Assembly (NCBI RefSeq): GCF_022965805.1 | Contig: NC_133114.1 | Coordinates: forward strand, 8,390,261 to 8,454,260 | Reading direction: 5' to 3' | DNA from: Primulina eburnea | Taxonomy: Eukaryota > Streptophyta > Magnoliopsida > Lamiales > Gesneriaceae | Length of the DNA stretch: 64,000 nt | Part shown: in pieces, positions 34,694 to 45,519 of the stretch | Numbering within the stretch: the first letter of the stretch is position 1 | How the letters are laid out: every line of letters starts with the position of its first letter | Notes under the pieces: generated by a model | What the model was told of the DNA's origin: nothing | Databases searched by the model: none | Seen by the model: the letters and a program-made list of their open reading frames with translations, nothing else | Translations under genes and position numbers: made by a program

Positions 34694-37387
34694 TTAATGA
34701 GATGGTTTCTTCTGCTGTTTCTCCAGATGCTCTTTGATTTCTTCCTCTTTTTTGTCAAACAAATCCATCTTCACAGATAATCTTTGAACGTTAGTGGAAA
34801 TAATCTTGACATCTGAGGAGATACTTGAGACAGCAGATTGTAAAAAAGTCTGCAGCAATTCCATTTTATTAGAAACAGAAGTTTCCAATCGCTCAACTCG
34901 TTGACTGATTATATCCTGAGTTGTATAGAGACTTTGAGCTAGACCTCTGTTATTCTTCATCTCAAGCACATTTCGCGTAAGAGACTCCATGGTTTCTTTA
35001 ATGGCTTTCAGTTTTGATGAATCAAATTCAATTGAAGAATCCAATTTGACAGTATGAGACAATTGTGTGGATTGAATTTTCTTGATTTCAGTAATCATCT
35101 GCTGCATATTGTGCTGCATATTCTGGATTTCTTCAAGGACAAGATCCATTTCTGTGGATTGAGGAGGAGGTGACTGAGCAGATGTTCGCTGTGTTTGATC
35201 TTTAGAGGCTTGATCAGAAATTACTAGAATCCTGTTCTGGACTTCAGTTTTAGCAGTTGTAAGATCAGGAACTTCTGATTCAACGACTTCTTCTGCAGTC
35301 TGAGTTGTATCTACAAAAATTTGTGCCTCTGGTTGTTCTTGCACCAAATCTGGGGCTTGCTCTTCAGTTTGAAAATTTTCAACGATTAATTGAGTTTCCT
35401 CCGATTCAGTTAGTTTTTTTTCTGAAGTTTGGATGGGCACTTCAATTTGTTCTTCAGTCTCAGCAGATATTTCTTGCTGAATTAATTTTTCAGCAACAAG
35501 AGGCTCAACTGGTTCTTCAGATGATATCTGAACCTCTTGTTCTGGTTGCTCAGTTGAAGGAGCAATTGATTCAGAATTTATTGTTTCTAGCTGAGCTTCC
35601 AGGGCTACTGTCTGAATGATTTCATCAATATTGGCAAAAGTTAATTCAGCCTCGGAATACATCTGTTTATCAGCAGATGATTGTGGCATATCCTGAACAG
35701 GTTCTTCAGCAACCGGTTGTGGAGGTGGCTCTTTCTGCTGGGTGGAGAAAGTATCTTCTTCTGTTTTTCAACAGGAGGATTTTTCAGGAAGAACCAATTC
35801 CTGATTCTGTTCCCAAAATCTGATTTCCCTTTGTAGGCCACTAAGATCTGAGTCCAGTTGGGTGAACACAGCTCTATCATGATATGCAGTTGGACCTATG
35901 TGATTGTAGTTGGATTTCAGCTTTTCAACCATTCTAGTCAGCTTTTTGGCTCGAATTTGATCAATGAAATATTTTTGTCTCTCCAATTCCTGGGCAATAG
36001 TAGCAGCTTTGACTATTTTCAACACAATCGCTTCAAGTTTAATAAACTTTTTCAGTTGGGATTTATGCTTCAGCTCTTTGGCAAAAATCTCAGTCCTAAA
36101 ACTCTTCCAACTATCAAAAGTTTTTAGTTTCGATGTGGCAAATGCATTGACCTGTTCCCAAACCAGGTCAATGTGAGTTTGGATGGCATTAGATGGCCTT
36201 GGCACTTCAACTAGCGTGCCCTTTCCTTTTTCAGTAGTGAGAATGCGAGGAATATCCAAACCAGAGTGAGTGTTGACCACTGGTTCCCTCAATATAACGC
36301 CTTTTGATCTGGCCAAAGGCAAAATGGTAGGGCGATTTACATGAGTCAAGGGAGCTCTTACTTTAGCGGGTGCCTTTTCTTCAGTAACTGAATCATCAGG
36401 TGGAACAACCTGCAAAGGGATAGCCTGAATAGGTTGTTGGGCAGTTGATTGAGTCAATCTCTCAGTTGGAATGAATTCCACCGCTTTAGTTCTTTGTGTC
36501 CTCGGTCTCTTGACAAGCTTAGGAGAAGGAGTTTTCTCCGAATATGATTCACTGATAATCAATTTTCGTTTTGCAGTCTTCAGTTGGGCCAAGGTTTTGG
36601 CCTTCTTGACTGGAGATGGAGCAGGTGGTTGCGTCCCAACCTCCTGCTTGGTTTTCAAAAACTGTTTGGGAGAAATGTCCAGTTTGTTCTTTGGCGGCAA
36701 GATATTCTTGGCAGTGAATACCTTGAACTTTGATTATTTTCCAGCATTGTCAGCTACCAATCCCTTTAGTTTCAGAAGATAACTGATTGGAATAGCAAAG
36801 CCTCTTGATTGTTTGGTAGATTGAAGCATATTCCTCAGAATATTGAAAATAATATGCCTCCAGTTAGCTTTCTTCTCTCCCATGATGATGGTCATCACTT
36901 GGAATTTTTCAAGAGTAAGGGCAGCATAAGAACCGGCCTTAGCCAATATGCCCTTCGCCACAATGTCGGCTAATAACTGAATTTCTGATTCCAGCTCTTT
37001 CTTTGGATCGGAAACTTTGATTTTCCGCCTATCAGCAGACATCAAACATTGCTTTTCCTCAATGTCAGATGTTTTGACTTCAGAGAAGCTGACGTACCCA
37101 TCAGTTGGCAAAGAGAAAATTTCTCCGAAGGTCTTTTGAGATAGAATCAACATCTGATCATTGACAGTTACAGAGATACTTCCACCAGTAGTGACAAACC
37201 CCTTCAGATAGAATTCATTTACTTCCTTTGGGTATATCTCCTGCGAAGATTGCCCCAAAAACATCCTGAGACCAGCAGATTCAATCTTCAGAAAGACGTT
37301 CTTAACTTCAGCTTCTCGAACTGATAAAACTGAGTCAAAATCAATGGCTATAGCGTTCAACACGTGAGATGGGATTTGATTCGCCAT
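34694..37387 (-). pseudogene. A extra ORF downstream of pol (DFDSV family, coiled coils)
   Basis: From the ATG at 37387 (MANQIPSHVLNAIAIDFDSV) one frame of 898 codons runs to 34694, broken only by TAA at 36734-36736 and TGA at 35768-35770. Residues 1-215 form a compact domain (DFDSVLSVREAE, AGLRMFLGQ, LSQKTFGEIFSLPTDG, ANWRHIIFNILRNML). A Lys/Pro/Ser-rich stretch follows, then a charged helical region (KLEAIVLKIVKAATIAQELERQ). Next is a Glu/Gln-rich linker, then a C-terminal run likely to be coiled coil (LVLEEIQNMQHNMQQMI, KKEEEIKEHLEKQQ). No signal peptide or membrane span is evident. Position matches the env-like extra ORF of SIRE/Maximus elements; the function is unknown. Confidence 0.8.
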
Positions 37388-37731
37388 TTCGAAAGATAAA
37401 ATGATCTGAAATTCGTAAAAGATAAGCTCTGGAATTAGTATTCTCTTAGGAACTGATTGTATTCGTAAGAAGGAAAACTGAATTGAAGCGGGCATAGTAC
37501 ATTTGTACATGACTGTTCAAATTCTGGACACGTGTCAGTCCATCAAAATTTTGAATAAAAACGTGTGTATGTGTGCAGTAAGCGTGTGTACAATTTAAAC
37601 GGTTCAAATGCTTCCACGTTTTTAAAATAAGATACAACAGACAGTCATGTCACTTGATTTGGAATATAATATGGTTAATTAGTTAACTTATATGAGAATA
37701 TTAGTGAAATACCCAACTGAACGATCAGTTG
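37388..37731 (-). other. A spacer, part between J and the extra ORF
   Basis: AT-rich, no convincing gene. It is continuous with 45131-45519 once J is removed. It ends in the AGTTG target copy of J at 37727-37731. Confidence 0.7.
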
Positions 37732-38871
37732 TGAAGAACCTAAAGGGGGGATGAATAGGTTCTTTAAGGCCCTTTAGCGTTTTTAAAACGAGTTTGTAAA
37801 AATTGCAAGCGGAAGACTTGAGGGACAATCACAAATATGATAAATGAATGCGTAAAGTAAGTGCGTAAAATAAATGCGTAAAGTAAAGAGGGATAGAGAT
37901 GTTTATGGAAGTTCGACGAAGAATCGTCTACGTCTCCCCTTCTCGATGAGGATCGAGGTATCACTATAACGACTTGGCTTTAGGAGCTCCAAGCTAGCTT
38001 TTACAACCACGCCTCGATGCGTCTACTTGGCCTTGAGGGCTCCAAGGATAGCCACGAACTTTACAACCCACTCGAGAGTATTACTTTCACTCTTTTTCTA
38101 CAACTCTTTTGATATTACAACTCTTTTAATCAACGCACACAAGAGATAGTAGAAAGCTTTGTAAGAGACAAGAGAGAATGGAGTGGGATGATTGAGAATG
38201 CATCCTCAAAGGCCTATTTATACTAGTCTTGGACGCCAAGGTTCGGATCTTCTGTTTATGCTTCGGAACTTCCGATGTGATTGAAATCAATTTGCGTAAT
38301 TCTGGAATGACTTCGGATCTTCCGTTCTTGACTTCGTAGGGTCCGAACATATGCTTCGGAGGGACCGATCAAACTCCGTTTCTTCCGAACGATTCTTTCA
38401 GACAGTGTATGACCAACTTCGGAAGGTCCGAACTCCAGTTCGTACCGTCCGAACTTTCCCGCGTTTCCGGAGATTTGAAATCTTCAACACTTCGTAGCTT
38501 CCGATCATGTCCATCGTAGCGTCCGAAATCTACTCAATCAACAGTCAGATCAATTTGTCTCCGGATTAAAGTGATTTGATTGCTTGTGTTCGGAACGTCC
38601 GATCCAGTCTTCGGAACGTCCGAACTTGCTCCTCGCAGCTTCCGAACAGCTTCTATTTTGCTTCTGATTTGCACATTTTCGGAACGTCCGAACCAAATTT
38701 CGGATCTTCCGAACGTAACCTTGTTCTTAATTTCCTGCATGCCTCAATATAAAACATTAGTACATTTTTAATCCAAGTTTTGGTATCATCAAAACAAAAA
38801 CTTTGGGATATGTTACAGAATTAAAAACATTAATCTCATCCTCGAGATTTGTATGCGTTTAAGGCGTAACA
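37732..38871 (-). repeat. J 3' LTR
   Basis: On the minus strand it starts TGTTACGCC, then has a long array of TTCGGAACGTCCGAA-like units (about 38230-38715), then a consensus TATA box (TATAAATA, 38215-38222), then U5-like sequence ending GGTTCTTCA. Confidence 0.95.
38230..38715 (-). promoter_or_regulatory. J U3 palindrome array and TATA box
   Basis: Around 16 short imperfect palindromes of the type TTCGGAACGTCCGAA, TTCGGATCTTCCG and CTTCGTAGGGTCCGAA are scattered over about 490 bp. They stop within about 10 bp of the TATAAATA box at 38215-38222. The 5' LTR has the same array at 44489-44975 with TATA at 44474-44481. CpG-rich palindromes of this kind have, as I recall, been reported for Sireviruses. 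Confidence 0.8.
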
Positions 38872-39418
38872 ATCTCCCCCTTTTTGATGATCACAAAACT
38901 TGGTTAAAAATTGAGAAACAATAATCAACATAATCTAAATGTTATTAAATAACTCCCCCTTAATCAAATAACAAGTCTAAGAGGTTGAATTAAGGCGAAT
39001 TTATTTAATAACCATTTAATAGCAATTTTAACCAAATAAATTCTCCCCCTTTTTGTGATAATCAAAAAGACATAAGCATAAAGAGAGACAAATAAACAGG
39101 TAAAATATCCACTAATAAATGCAAGTCTTTTATACAATGATGCATAAAGATAAAATAAACAAAAATAACAAAAACATAAGCTAAGAATCCGTATCCCGCG
39201 ACATTATAAGTGAAACGAAGCATCCGAATAAAGAACGGTGATTCCGAAGTAGCCAAGATGAGGAACACCTAAAATTTAAAATATTTAGCACATAAATGAA
39301 TGTTGAGCCATAATTATGGATAAATACAATTAATTTGTATTATCCGACATTATAATGCTCACATTAATAATACTCCCCCTCAATTTAACAAATATGTACG
39401 AGAGTATTTGACTAATGT
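38872..39418 (-). other. J 3' untranslated region with four purine tracts
   Basis: The tract next to the LTR is AAAAAGGGGGAGAT on the minus strand (38872-38885). Similar AGGGGGAG tracts recur at 38953-38960, 39043-39054 and 39373-39380. No ORF. The 39043 copy matches the first in 12 purine positions, so this looks like duplication of a functional signal. Confidence 0.85.
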
Positions 39419-40260
39419 TTACAACTCGATCATGCCAAGTTCACCACGCAAACGAGTAAAAGTAGATTCATCTAGTGGTTTTGTAAAAATATCAGCAATT
39501 TGATTCTTGGTGTCAACATAGTGAAGTTCAACATCATTTTGCTCAATGTGATCACGAATAAAATGATGTCGAATAACAATATGTTTTGTACGAGAATGTT
39601 GAACTGGATTCTTTGTTAGACATATGGTGCTTGTATTATCACAAAAGATTGAAATTTTTGAAAAAGTAACACCATAGTCGAGTAATTGATACTTCATCCA
39701 AAGAATTTGTGCACAACAACTACCGGCAGCCATATACTCGGCCTCGGTCGTTGAAAGTGCAACACAGTTTTGCTTTTTAGAAAACCATGACACCAAGCAA
39801 TTTCCCAAAAAGAAACAAGTACCACTAGTGCTCTTTCTATCCACCTTATATCCTCCAAAGTCGGCATCACAGTAAGCTTTTAAATCGAAAAATGAGTTTT
39901 TAGAATACCATAATCCGAGATTTGGAGTATTTGAAAGATATTTGAAAATGCGTTTTAAGGCGAATAAGTGTGATTCCTTTAGACATGATTGAAATCGTGC
40001 ACACAAGCAAACACTAAACATAATGTCAGGTCTACTAGAAGTCTCATAGAGTAGGGAGCCAATCATGCTACGAAATAACTTTTGGTCAACAGGTTTACCT
40101 TCCTCATCTTTGTCGAGTCTGACTGTCGTGCTCATAGGTGTGGATGAGGCTTTGGAAGGCTCCATCCCAAACTTTTTGAGCATCTCCTTGATGTACTTCC
40201 CTTGGTTGACAAAGAAACCATCCTTGCATTGCTTGATTTGGAGACCAAGGAAGTAGTTGA
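39419..40260 (-). pseudogene. J pol end: RT C-terminus and RNase H
   Basis: In the frame after the shift near 40262 the text reads [15 protein letters not shown] and MLKKFGMEPSKASST. It continues through [20 protein letters not shown], then RNase H with YCDADFGGYKVDRKSTSGTC, STTEAEYMAAGSC, FCDNTSTICLTKNPVQHSRTKH and QIADIFTKPLDESTF, ending at 39419. The stretch is open, but it is out of frame with the rest of pol. Confidence 0.88.
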
Positions 40261-40274
40261 GCTGCCCATCATGC

Positions 40275-42445
40275 TCATCTCAAAGTATCCTGCATAAACT
40301 TAGAAAAATCTCTACACAAGTGTTCATTAGTAGCACCAAAAATAATATCATCTACATATATTTGTACTATCAGCAAATCATTATCTTTAGTCAAGGTAAA
40401 CAAGGTAATATCAACTTTACCCCTACAAAAACCATTAGACAGCAAGAAAGTAGACAATTTCTCATACCAAGCTCTAGGAGCTTGTTTCAAACCATATAAG
40501 GCCTTATCAAGTTTATACAGATAATCAGATAAGTGCACATCTTCAAAACCAACAGGTTGCTCAACATACACTTCTTCTTTCAAATCACCATTAAGAAAAG
40601 CACTTTTAACATCCATTTGAAACAATTTAAAGTCTCTAGAGCAAGCAAAATCAAGTAGCATGCGAATGGATTCTAGTCTAGCAACAGGGGCATAAGTCTC
40701 ATCATAATCAATTCCCTCTTCTTGACTATATCCTTTAGCTACTAGCCTAGCTTTGTTTCTAGTGATTGTACCATGCTCATCTAACTTGTTCCTAAATACC
40801 CATTTAGTTCCTATGACAGGTCTATCAGTGGGTCTAGGTACAAGATTCCAAACTTTATTCCTTCTAAATTCATTTAGTTCATCTTGCATAGCAATAATCC
40901 AAGAATCATCAAGTAAAGCTTCTTCTATGTTCTTAGGCTCTATGTGAGAAAGAAAAGCAAGATAATTGCACATATTAGAAGAGCGAGTAGATACTCCCTT
41001 CGATGGGCTACCAATGATGAGGTCCATGGGATGATCCTTGTGCGTAGTCCACTCCTTCGGAAGAGGTGCGTCCTCTTGATCTTTAGGAACATCATCTAGG
41101 CTTGTGGACTCCAACTCTTCGCCAAGGATATCTATATCATCATCATCAGAAACAACAGGTCTAGGCAAGCAAGGGTTAGTTTCATCAAATATGACATGAA
41201 TAGATTCTTCAACTAGTAAAGTGCGTTTATTAAAGACTCTATATGCTTTGCTAGAAGTAGAGTAACCAAGAAAGATACCTTTGTCCGATTTAGCATCGAA
41301 CTTACCCAGGTTGTCCTTACCATTGTTGTGGATGAAGCATTTTGATCCAAAAGCGCGGAAGTAAGAAATGTTAGGCTTTCTCCCTCTCCATAGTTCGTAT
41401 GGAGTTTTCTTGAGAATTGGCCTTATTGATACGCGATTGATGATGTAACAAGCAGAACTCATCGCTTCAGCCCAAAAATATTTTGGTAGAGAATGCTCAC
41501 ATAGCATGGTCCTTGCAATCTCTACTAGGGTCCTATTCTTCCTCTCAACGACACCGTTTTGTTGAGGAGTTCTAGGACAAGAAAAGTTGTGACCAATGCC
41601 TTTGTTTTGACAAAAAATTGAAAAATTTTCATTTTGAAATTCCGTTCCGTGGTCACTACGGATTTGTTTGATCAAAAGATTTTTCTCATTTTCAACCTTT
41701 TTGACAAAAATTTTGAAATGATCAAAGGCATCACTTTTATGGGCTAAAAACAATGTCCAAGTAAAACGTGAAAAATCATCCACAATGACAAAAGCATAGG
41801 ATTTACCTCCTAGACTAGTTGTCCTCGAGGGACCACATAAATCTAGGTGAAGTAATTCAAGGGGCATAGAAGTGGATACAAAATTTTTATTTTGGAAAGA
41901 TTCCTTTGTGTGTTTACCAAGTTGACAAGCATCAAAAAAAGAATCTAATTTTAAATTCAGCTTTGGCATTCCGGAAACTAGGTCAAGTTTTAAAAGTTTT
42001 TCTATGGTGCTCATCCCAACATGACCAAGTCGTCTATACCAAAGAATGTTGTCATCAACATTTAATGTTACAAGGCTTTTTATTTTTGAAAAAGAGGAAA
42101 TCTTTAAATCGACCTTGTAAACATTTTCACTTCTATAACCTTTGAAACTAATGGATTTGTCAGTTGTGAGTGATACAGTGCAATCGTGTGGTGTGAATTT
42201 GACTTCATAACCCCTATCGCACAATTGACTAATGCTTAGGAGGTTATGTTTAAGTCCTTTCACAAGAAGTACATCATAAATAATAGTAGAGTTAGATATA
42301 CCTATTGAGCCGATGCCTTCTATGATCCCTTTGCTGTTGTCTCCAAAGGTCACCGATCCCTTTTCTTTTTGTCGAATGGATTGTAGCAGCTTCTTTTCTC
42401 CCGTCATGTGTCGAGAGCATCCACTGTCAAGATACCAAGTGCTCG
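40275..42445 (-). pseudogene. J pol: protease end, integrase, most of RT
   Basis: Protease DSGCSRHM precedes the first ATG of this frame (42407). The pre-integrase zinc finger reads LWYRRLGH and FFDACQLGK, so one conserved His and one conserved Cys are replaced (Tyr and Phe). The integrase core has [21 protein letters not shown] and [15 protein letters not shown] has [28 protein letters not shown] text and YVDDIIFGA. The frame closes at 40275 after KFMQDTLR, where relatives read on through FEMSMMGEL. Two single-base losses here account for the shift. Confidence 0.88.
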
Positions 42446-43954
42446 ATGACTTGTCTCCCCTTTGTCCCTATAATATTGAGATACAATTTGATAGTTGGTA
42501 CCCGTTTCTTTGGGTCCTTTGAGGTTAGTAGTAGTTGGGGATTTGGGGATCCATTTCCAATAACTATTCTTATTGTGTTGGTGTCTAAGTTTCTTGCATT
42601 TAGGTCTTATGTGGCCTATCTTACAACAGTAAGTGCATGTTGGTGGTGTTCTTAGTTTTGCCTTTGCGATAAGACTAGTGAAGTTGACTGATTTCTTTTC
42701 ATATCCTAGACCTCCTTTGTCGAAGTTACACCTTTGCATGCTCAAGAGGTTTTCTAGTTTACCGCTACTCACATTGAACTTGTTGAAGGCTTTCTCTAAG
42801 TTTCTTAGATTTGTCTTGAGCCTAGTGTTGTCATGCATCCTAGCTTCTAGTTCAGTTTTAAGTTGCTTATTCTCATTTCTAAGTGATTTAGCCTTATTGT
42901 ACATACTAGTGTAAGCGGAGAGTAATTCATTGTAAGAGGGTACCTCGTCGTCATCCGAGTCGGTCAGATGATCTTCCTTCGCCATGAAGCATAGGGTAGA
43001 CTCCTCTTCGTTGTCGCTGTCGCTCCACGTGGCTAGAAGGGCCTTCTTCTTGTCTTTGCCGGCCTTCTTCTTGGAGGGACATTCGTTTGCATAGTGACCC
43101 TTTTGTTGACAGTTGTAGCAGGTCACTTCCTTCTCAATCTTTTTGTCCTTCTTGTTGAAGTTGGAACTCCGCATGAATCTTTTGAACTTTCTAGTGAGGA
43201 GTGCCATTTCTTCATCGTCGCTATCTTCAAGTTGACTGGTCAAGGCGATCCCTTTCGCCTTTACTTTGTCGTCATCTTTCTTTGTCTCCTTCCGGGTAGA
43301 TACTTCAAGTTCATGGGTCTTTAGGGTCCCATGAAGTTGATCAAGGTCGTAGGATGCCGCATCTCCCTTGTTGGATTCAATGATGGCCGTGCGCTTTGCA
43401 TCCCATTCCGCCGGTAGTGCTCGAAGGGCTCTCCTCCACACTTGTTTAGTTGGGTAGTTCTCACCAAGTTGTGCAAGCTCATTGATGATTTGGGTGAGCC
43501 GCCGGAACATGGTGTCGATATCCTCCTTGGGTTCCATCTCAAAGGTCTCGTACTTGAGTTGGAGAAGATCTATCTTCGTTTCTTTGACTTGATTGGTTCC
43601 CTCGTGGCAAATCTCCAATTTGTCCCAAATCTCTTTGGCGGAGGTGCAAGCCGAGATTCGGTTGTATTCATTCATATCTAGGGAACAATGAAGAATATTC
43701 ATAGCTTTAGCATTTTGAGAGATAAGTTTCATATCGTCCTTGGTGAGGTAAACCATTCCCTTAGGAATTTCCTTATCATCCACCGTTTTCATGGGGATAT
43801 AGGGACCTTTCACCGTTATTTTCCAAAGGTCGTAATCGACGGATTGGATGTATAGAGATATTCTATTATTCCAATATCCGTAATTAGTACCATTAAAAAG
43901 AGGGGGACGATTTGTGGATTGTCCTTGGGCATACTCGCTTGCTAGATTGGCCAT
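42404..43954 (-). CDS. J gag, intact
   Basis: 516 residues from [12 protein letters not shown]. The N-terminal gag domain shows [19 protein letters not shown] and [25 protein letters not shown] knuckle [14 protein letters not shown] lies at about 282, and a second knuckle-like [14 protein letters not shown] at about 438. Between them are an acidic stretch (TDSDDDE) and a likely helical segment ([14 protein letters not shown]). The size and two-knuckle layout fit Sirevirus gag. The stop overlaps the first ATG of the pol frame as ATGA (42404-42407), placing pol in the -1 frame. Confidence 0.88.
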   Translation of the reverse strand: MANLASEYAQGQSTNRPPLFNGTNYGYWNNRISLYIQSVDYDLWKITVKGPYIPMKTVDDKEIPKGMVYLTKDDMKLISQNAKAMNILHCSLDMNEYNRISACTSAKEIWDKLEICHEGTNQVKETKIDLLQLKYETFEMEPKEDIDTMFRRLTQIINELAQLGENYPTKQVWRRALRALPAEWDAKRTAIIESNKGDAASYDLDQLHGTLKTHELEVSTRKETKKDDDKVKAKGIALTSQLEDSDDEEMALLTRKFKRFMRSSNFNKKDKKIEKEVTCYNCQQKGHYANECPSKKKAGKDKKKALLATWSDSDNEEESTLCFMAKEDHLTDSDDDEVPSYNELLSAYTSMYNKAKSLRNENKQLKTELEARMHDNTRLKTNLRNLEKAFNKFNVSSGKLENLLSMQRCNFDKGGLGYEKKSVNFTSLIAKAKLRTPPTCTYCCKIGHIRPKCKKLRHQHNKNSYWKWIPKSPTTTNLKGPKETGTNYQIVSQYYRDKGETSHRALGILTVDALDT

Positions 43955-43970
43955 TTAAAAGATTTTGAAA

Positions 43971-43988
43971 AACCTGGCTCTGATACCA
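43971..43988 (-). other. J primer binding site
   Basis: On the minus strand TGGTATCAGAGCCAGGTT follows two bases after the 5' LTR. It is an 18-nt initiator-Met tRNA match. Confidence 0.95.
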
Positions 43989-43990
43989 CT

Positions 43991-45130
43991 TGAAGAACCT
44001 AAAGGGGGGGTGAATAGGTTCTTTAAGGCCCTTTAGCGTTTTTAAAACGAGTTTGCAAAAATTGCAAGCGGAAGACTTGAGGGACAATCACAAATATGAT
44101 AAATGAATGCGTAAAGTAAGTGCGTAAAATAAATGCGTAAAGTAAAGAGGGATAGAGATGTTTATGGAAGTTCGACGAAGAATCGTCTATGTCTCCCCTT
44201 CTCGATGAGGATCGAGGTATCACTATAACGACTTGGCTTTAGGAGCTCCAAGCTAGCTTTTACAACCACGCCTCGATGCGTCTACTTGGCCTTGAGGGCT
44301 CCAAGGATAGCCACGAACTTTACAACCCACTCGAGAGTATTACTTTCACTCTTTTTCTACAACTCTTTTGATATTACAACTCTTTTAATCAACGCACACA
44401 AGAGATAGTAGAAAGCTTTGTAAGAGACAAGAGAGAATGGAGTGGGATGATTGAGAATGCATCCTCAAAGGCCTATTTATACTAGTCTTGGACGCCAAGG
44501 TTCGGATCTTCTGTTTATGCTTCGGAACTTCCGATGTGATTAAAATCAATTTGCGTAATTCTGGAATGACTTCGGATCTTCCGTTCTTGACTTCGTAGGG
44601 TCCGAACATATGCTTCGGAGGGACCGATCAAACTCCGTTTCTTCCGAACGATTCTTTCAGACAGTGTATGACCAACTTCGGAAGGTCCGAACTCCAGTTC
44701 GTACCGTCCGAACTTTCTCGCATTTCCGGAGATTTGAAATCTTCAACACTTCGTAGCTTCCGATCATGTCCATCGTAGCGTCCGAAATCTACTCAATCAA
44801 CAGTCAGATCAATTTGTCTCCGGATTAAAGTGATTTGATTGCTTGTGTTCGGAACGTCCGATCCAGTCTTCGGAACGCCCGAACTTGCTCCTCGCAGCTT
44901 CCGAACAGCTTCTATTTTGCTTCTGATTTGCACATTTTCGGAACGTCCGAACCAAATTTCGGATCTTCCGAACGTAACCTTGTTCTTAATTTCCTGCATG
45001 CCTCAATATAAAACATTAGTACATTTTTAATCCAAGTTTTGGTATCATCAAAACAAAAACTTTGGGATATGTTACAGCATTAAAAACATTAATCTCATCC
45101 TCGAGATTTGTATGCGTTTAAGGCGTAACA
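43991..45130 (-). repeat. J 5' LTR
   Basis: 1140 bp, paired with 37732-38871. TATAAATA lies at 44474-44481 on the minus strand, next to the palindrome array 44489-44975. Confidence 0.95.
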
Positions 45131-45519
45131 AGTTGTAAGACTGTGTCCTTTCAGTTGAGAGTTTACTAACATTTGTCTTCTCAGTTAACCTCTTAAAACA
45201 ATTATTCCCCCTTAATACATGCATATGATAATTAAAGTGACGATATAAAATAAATTTAAAGGTCAGAAAGATTATCGTTTGCTGAAACGTTGACGGCCCT
45301 TCAACTTCCATGATTTTCGGCTATAAATAGAAGTAACACGGTTAGTTTCAGTCATATTGATTACAGAATGGCAAGATTCAGTTGGTTCTAAGTTATCTTC
45401 TGTAAGATGGAATCGATTTTATTCTTAATAAAGTATCATTTCCAATTTGTTGTTTTCTTATTTTTTGAAAATAATTTTATTAGTAAAACAACATCAATAA
45501 TAATTTTAAGACAAGTCAA
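45131..45519 (-). other. A spacer, part between pol and J
   Basis: AT-rich, no gene. It starts with the AGTTG target copy of J (45131-45135). The + strand carries CTATAAATAG at 45322-45331, which I do not interpret. Confidence 0.7.

Larger units (their letters stand above)
37732..45130 (-). mobile_element. J: young Sirevirus-type Ty1/copia element, TSD AGTTG
   Basis: The LTRs are exactly 1140 bp each (TGAAGAACC to GGCGTAACA on +), flanked by AGTTG at 37727-37731 and 45131-45135. About eight differences separate the LTRs (about 0.7%). PBS, repeated purine tracts, large gag with two CCHC knuckles, and pol are present. Gag starts only about 16 nt past the PBS. Pol has three frame breaks: the gag/pol junction and two one-base losses near 40262-40276. 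J has no extra ORF, unlike its host A. Confidence 0.95.

Noticed and set aside
34694..37387. Calling the A extra ORF an envelope gene.
   Set aside because: No signal peptide, membrane span, glycoprotein Cys pattern or cleavage site is visible. Position alone is not enough.
45322..45331. CTATAAATAG on the + strand in the A spacer, a possible antisense promoter.
   Set aside because: Single motif in AT-rich DNA with no array or ORF downstream; it is nearly palindromic in itself.
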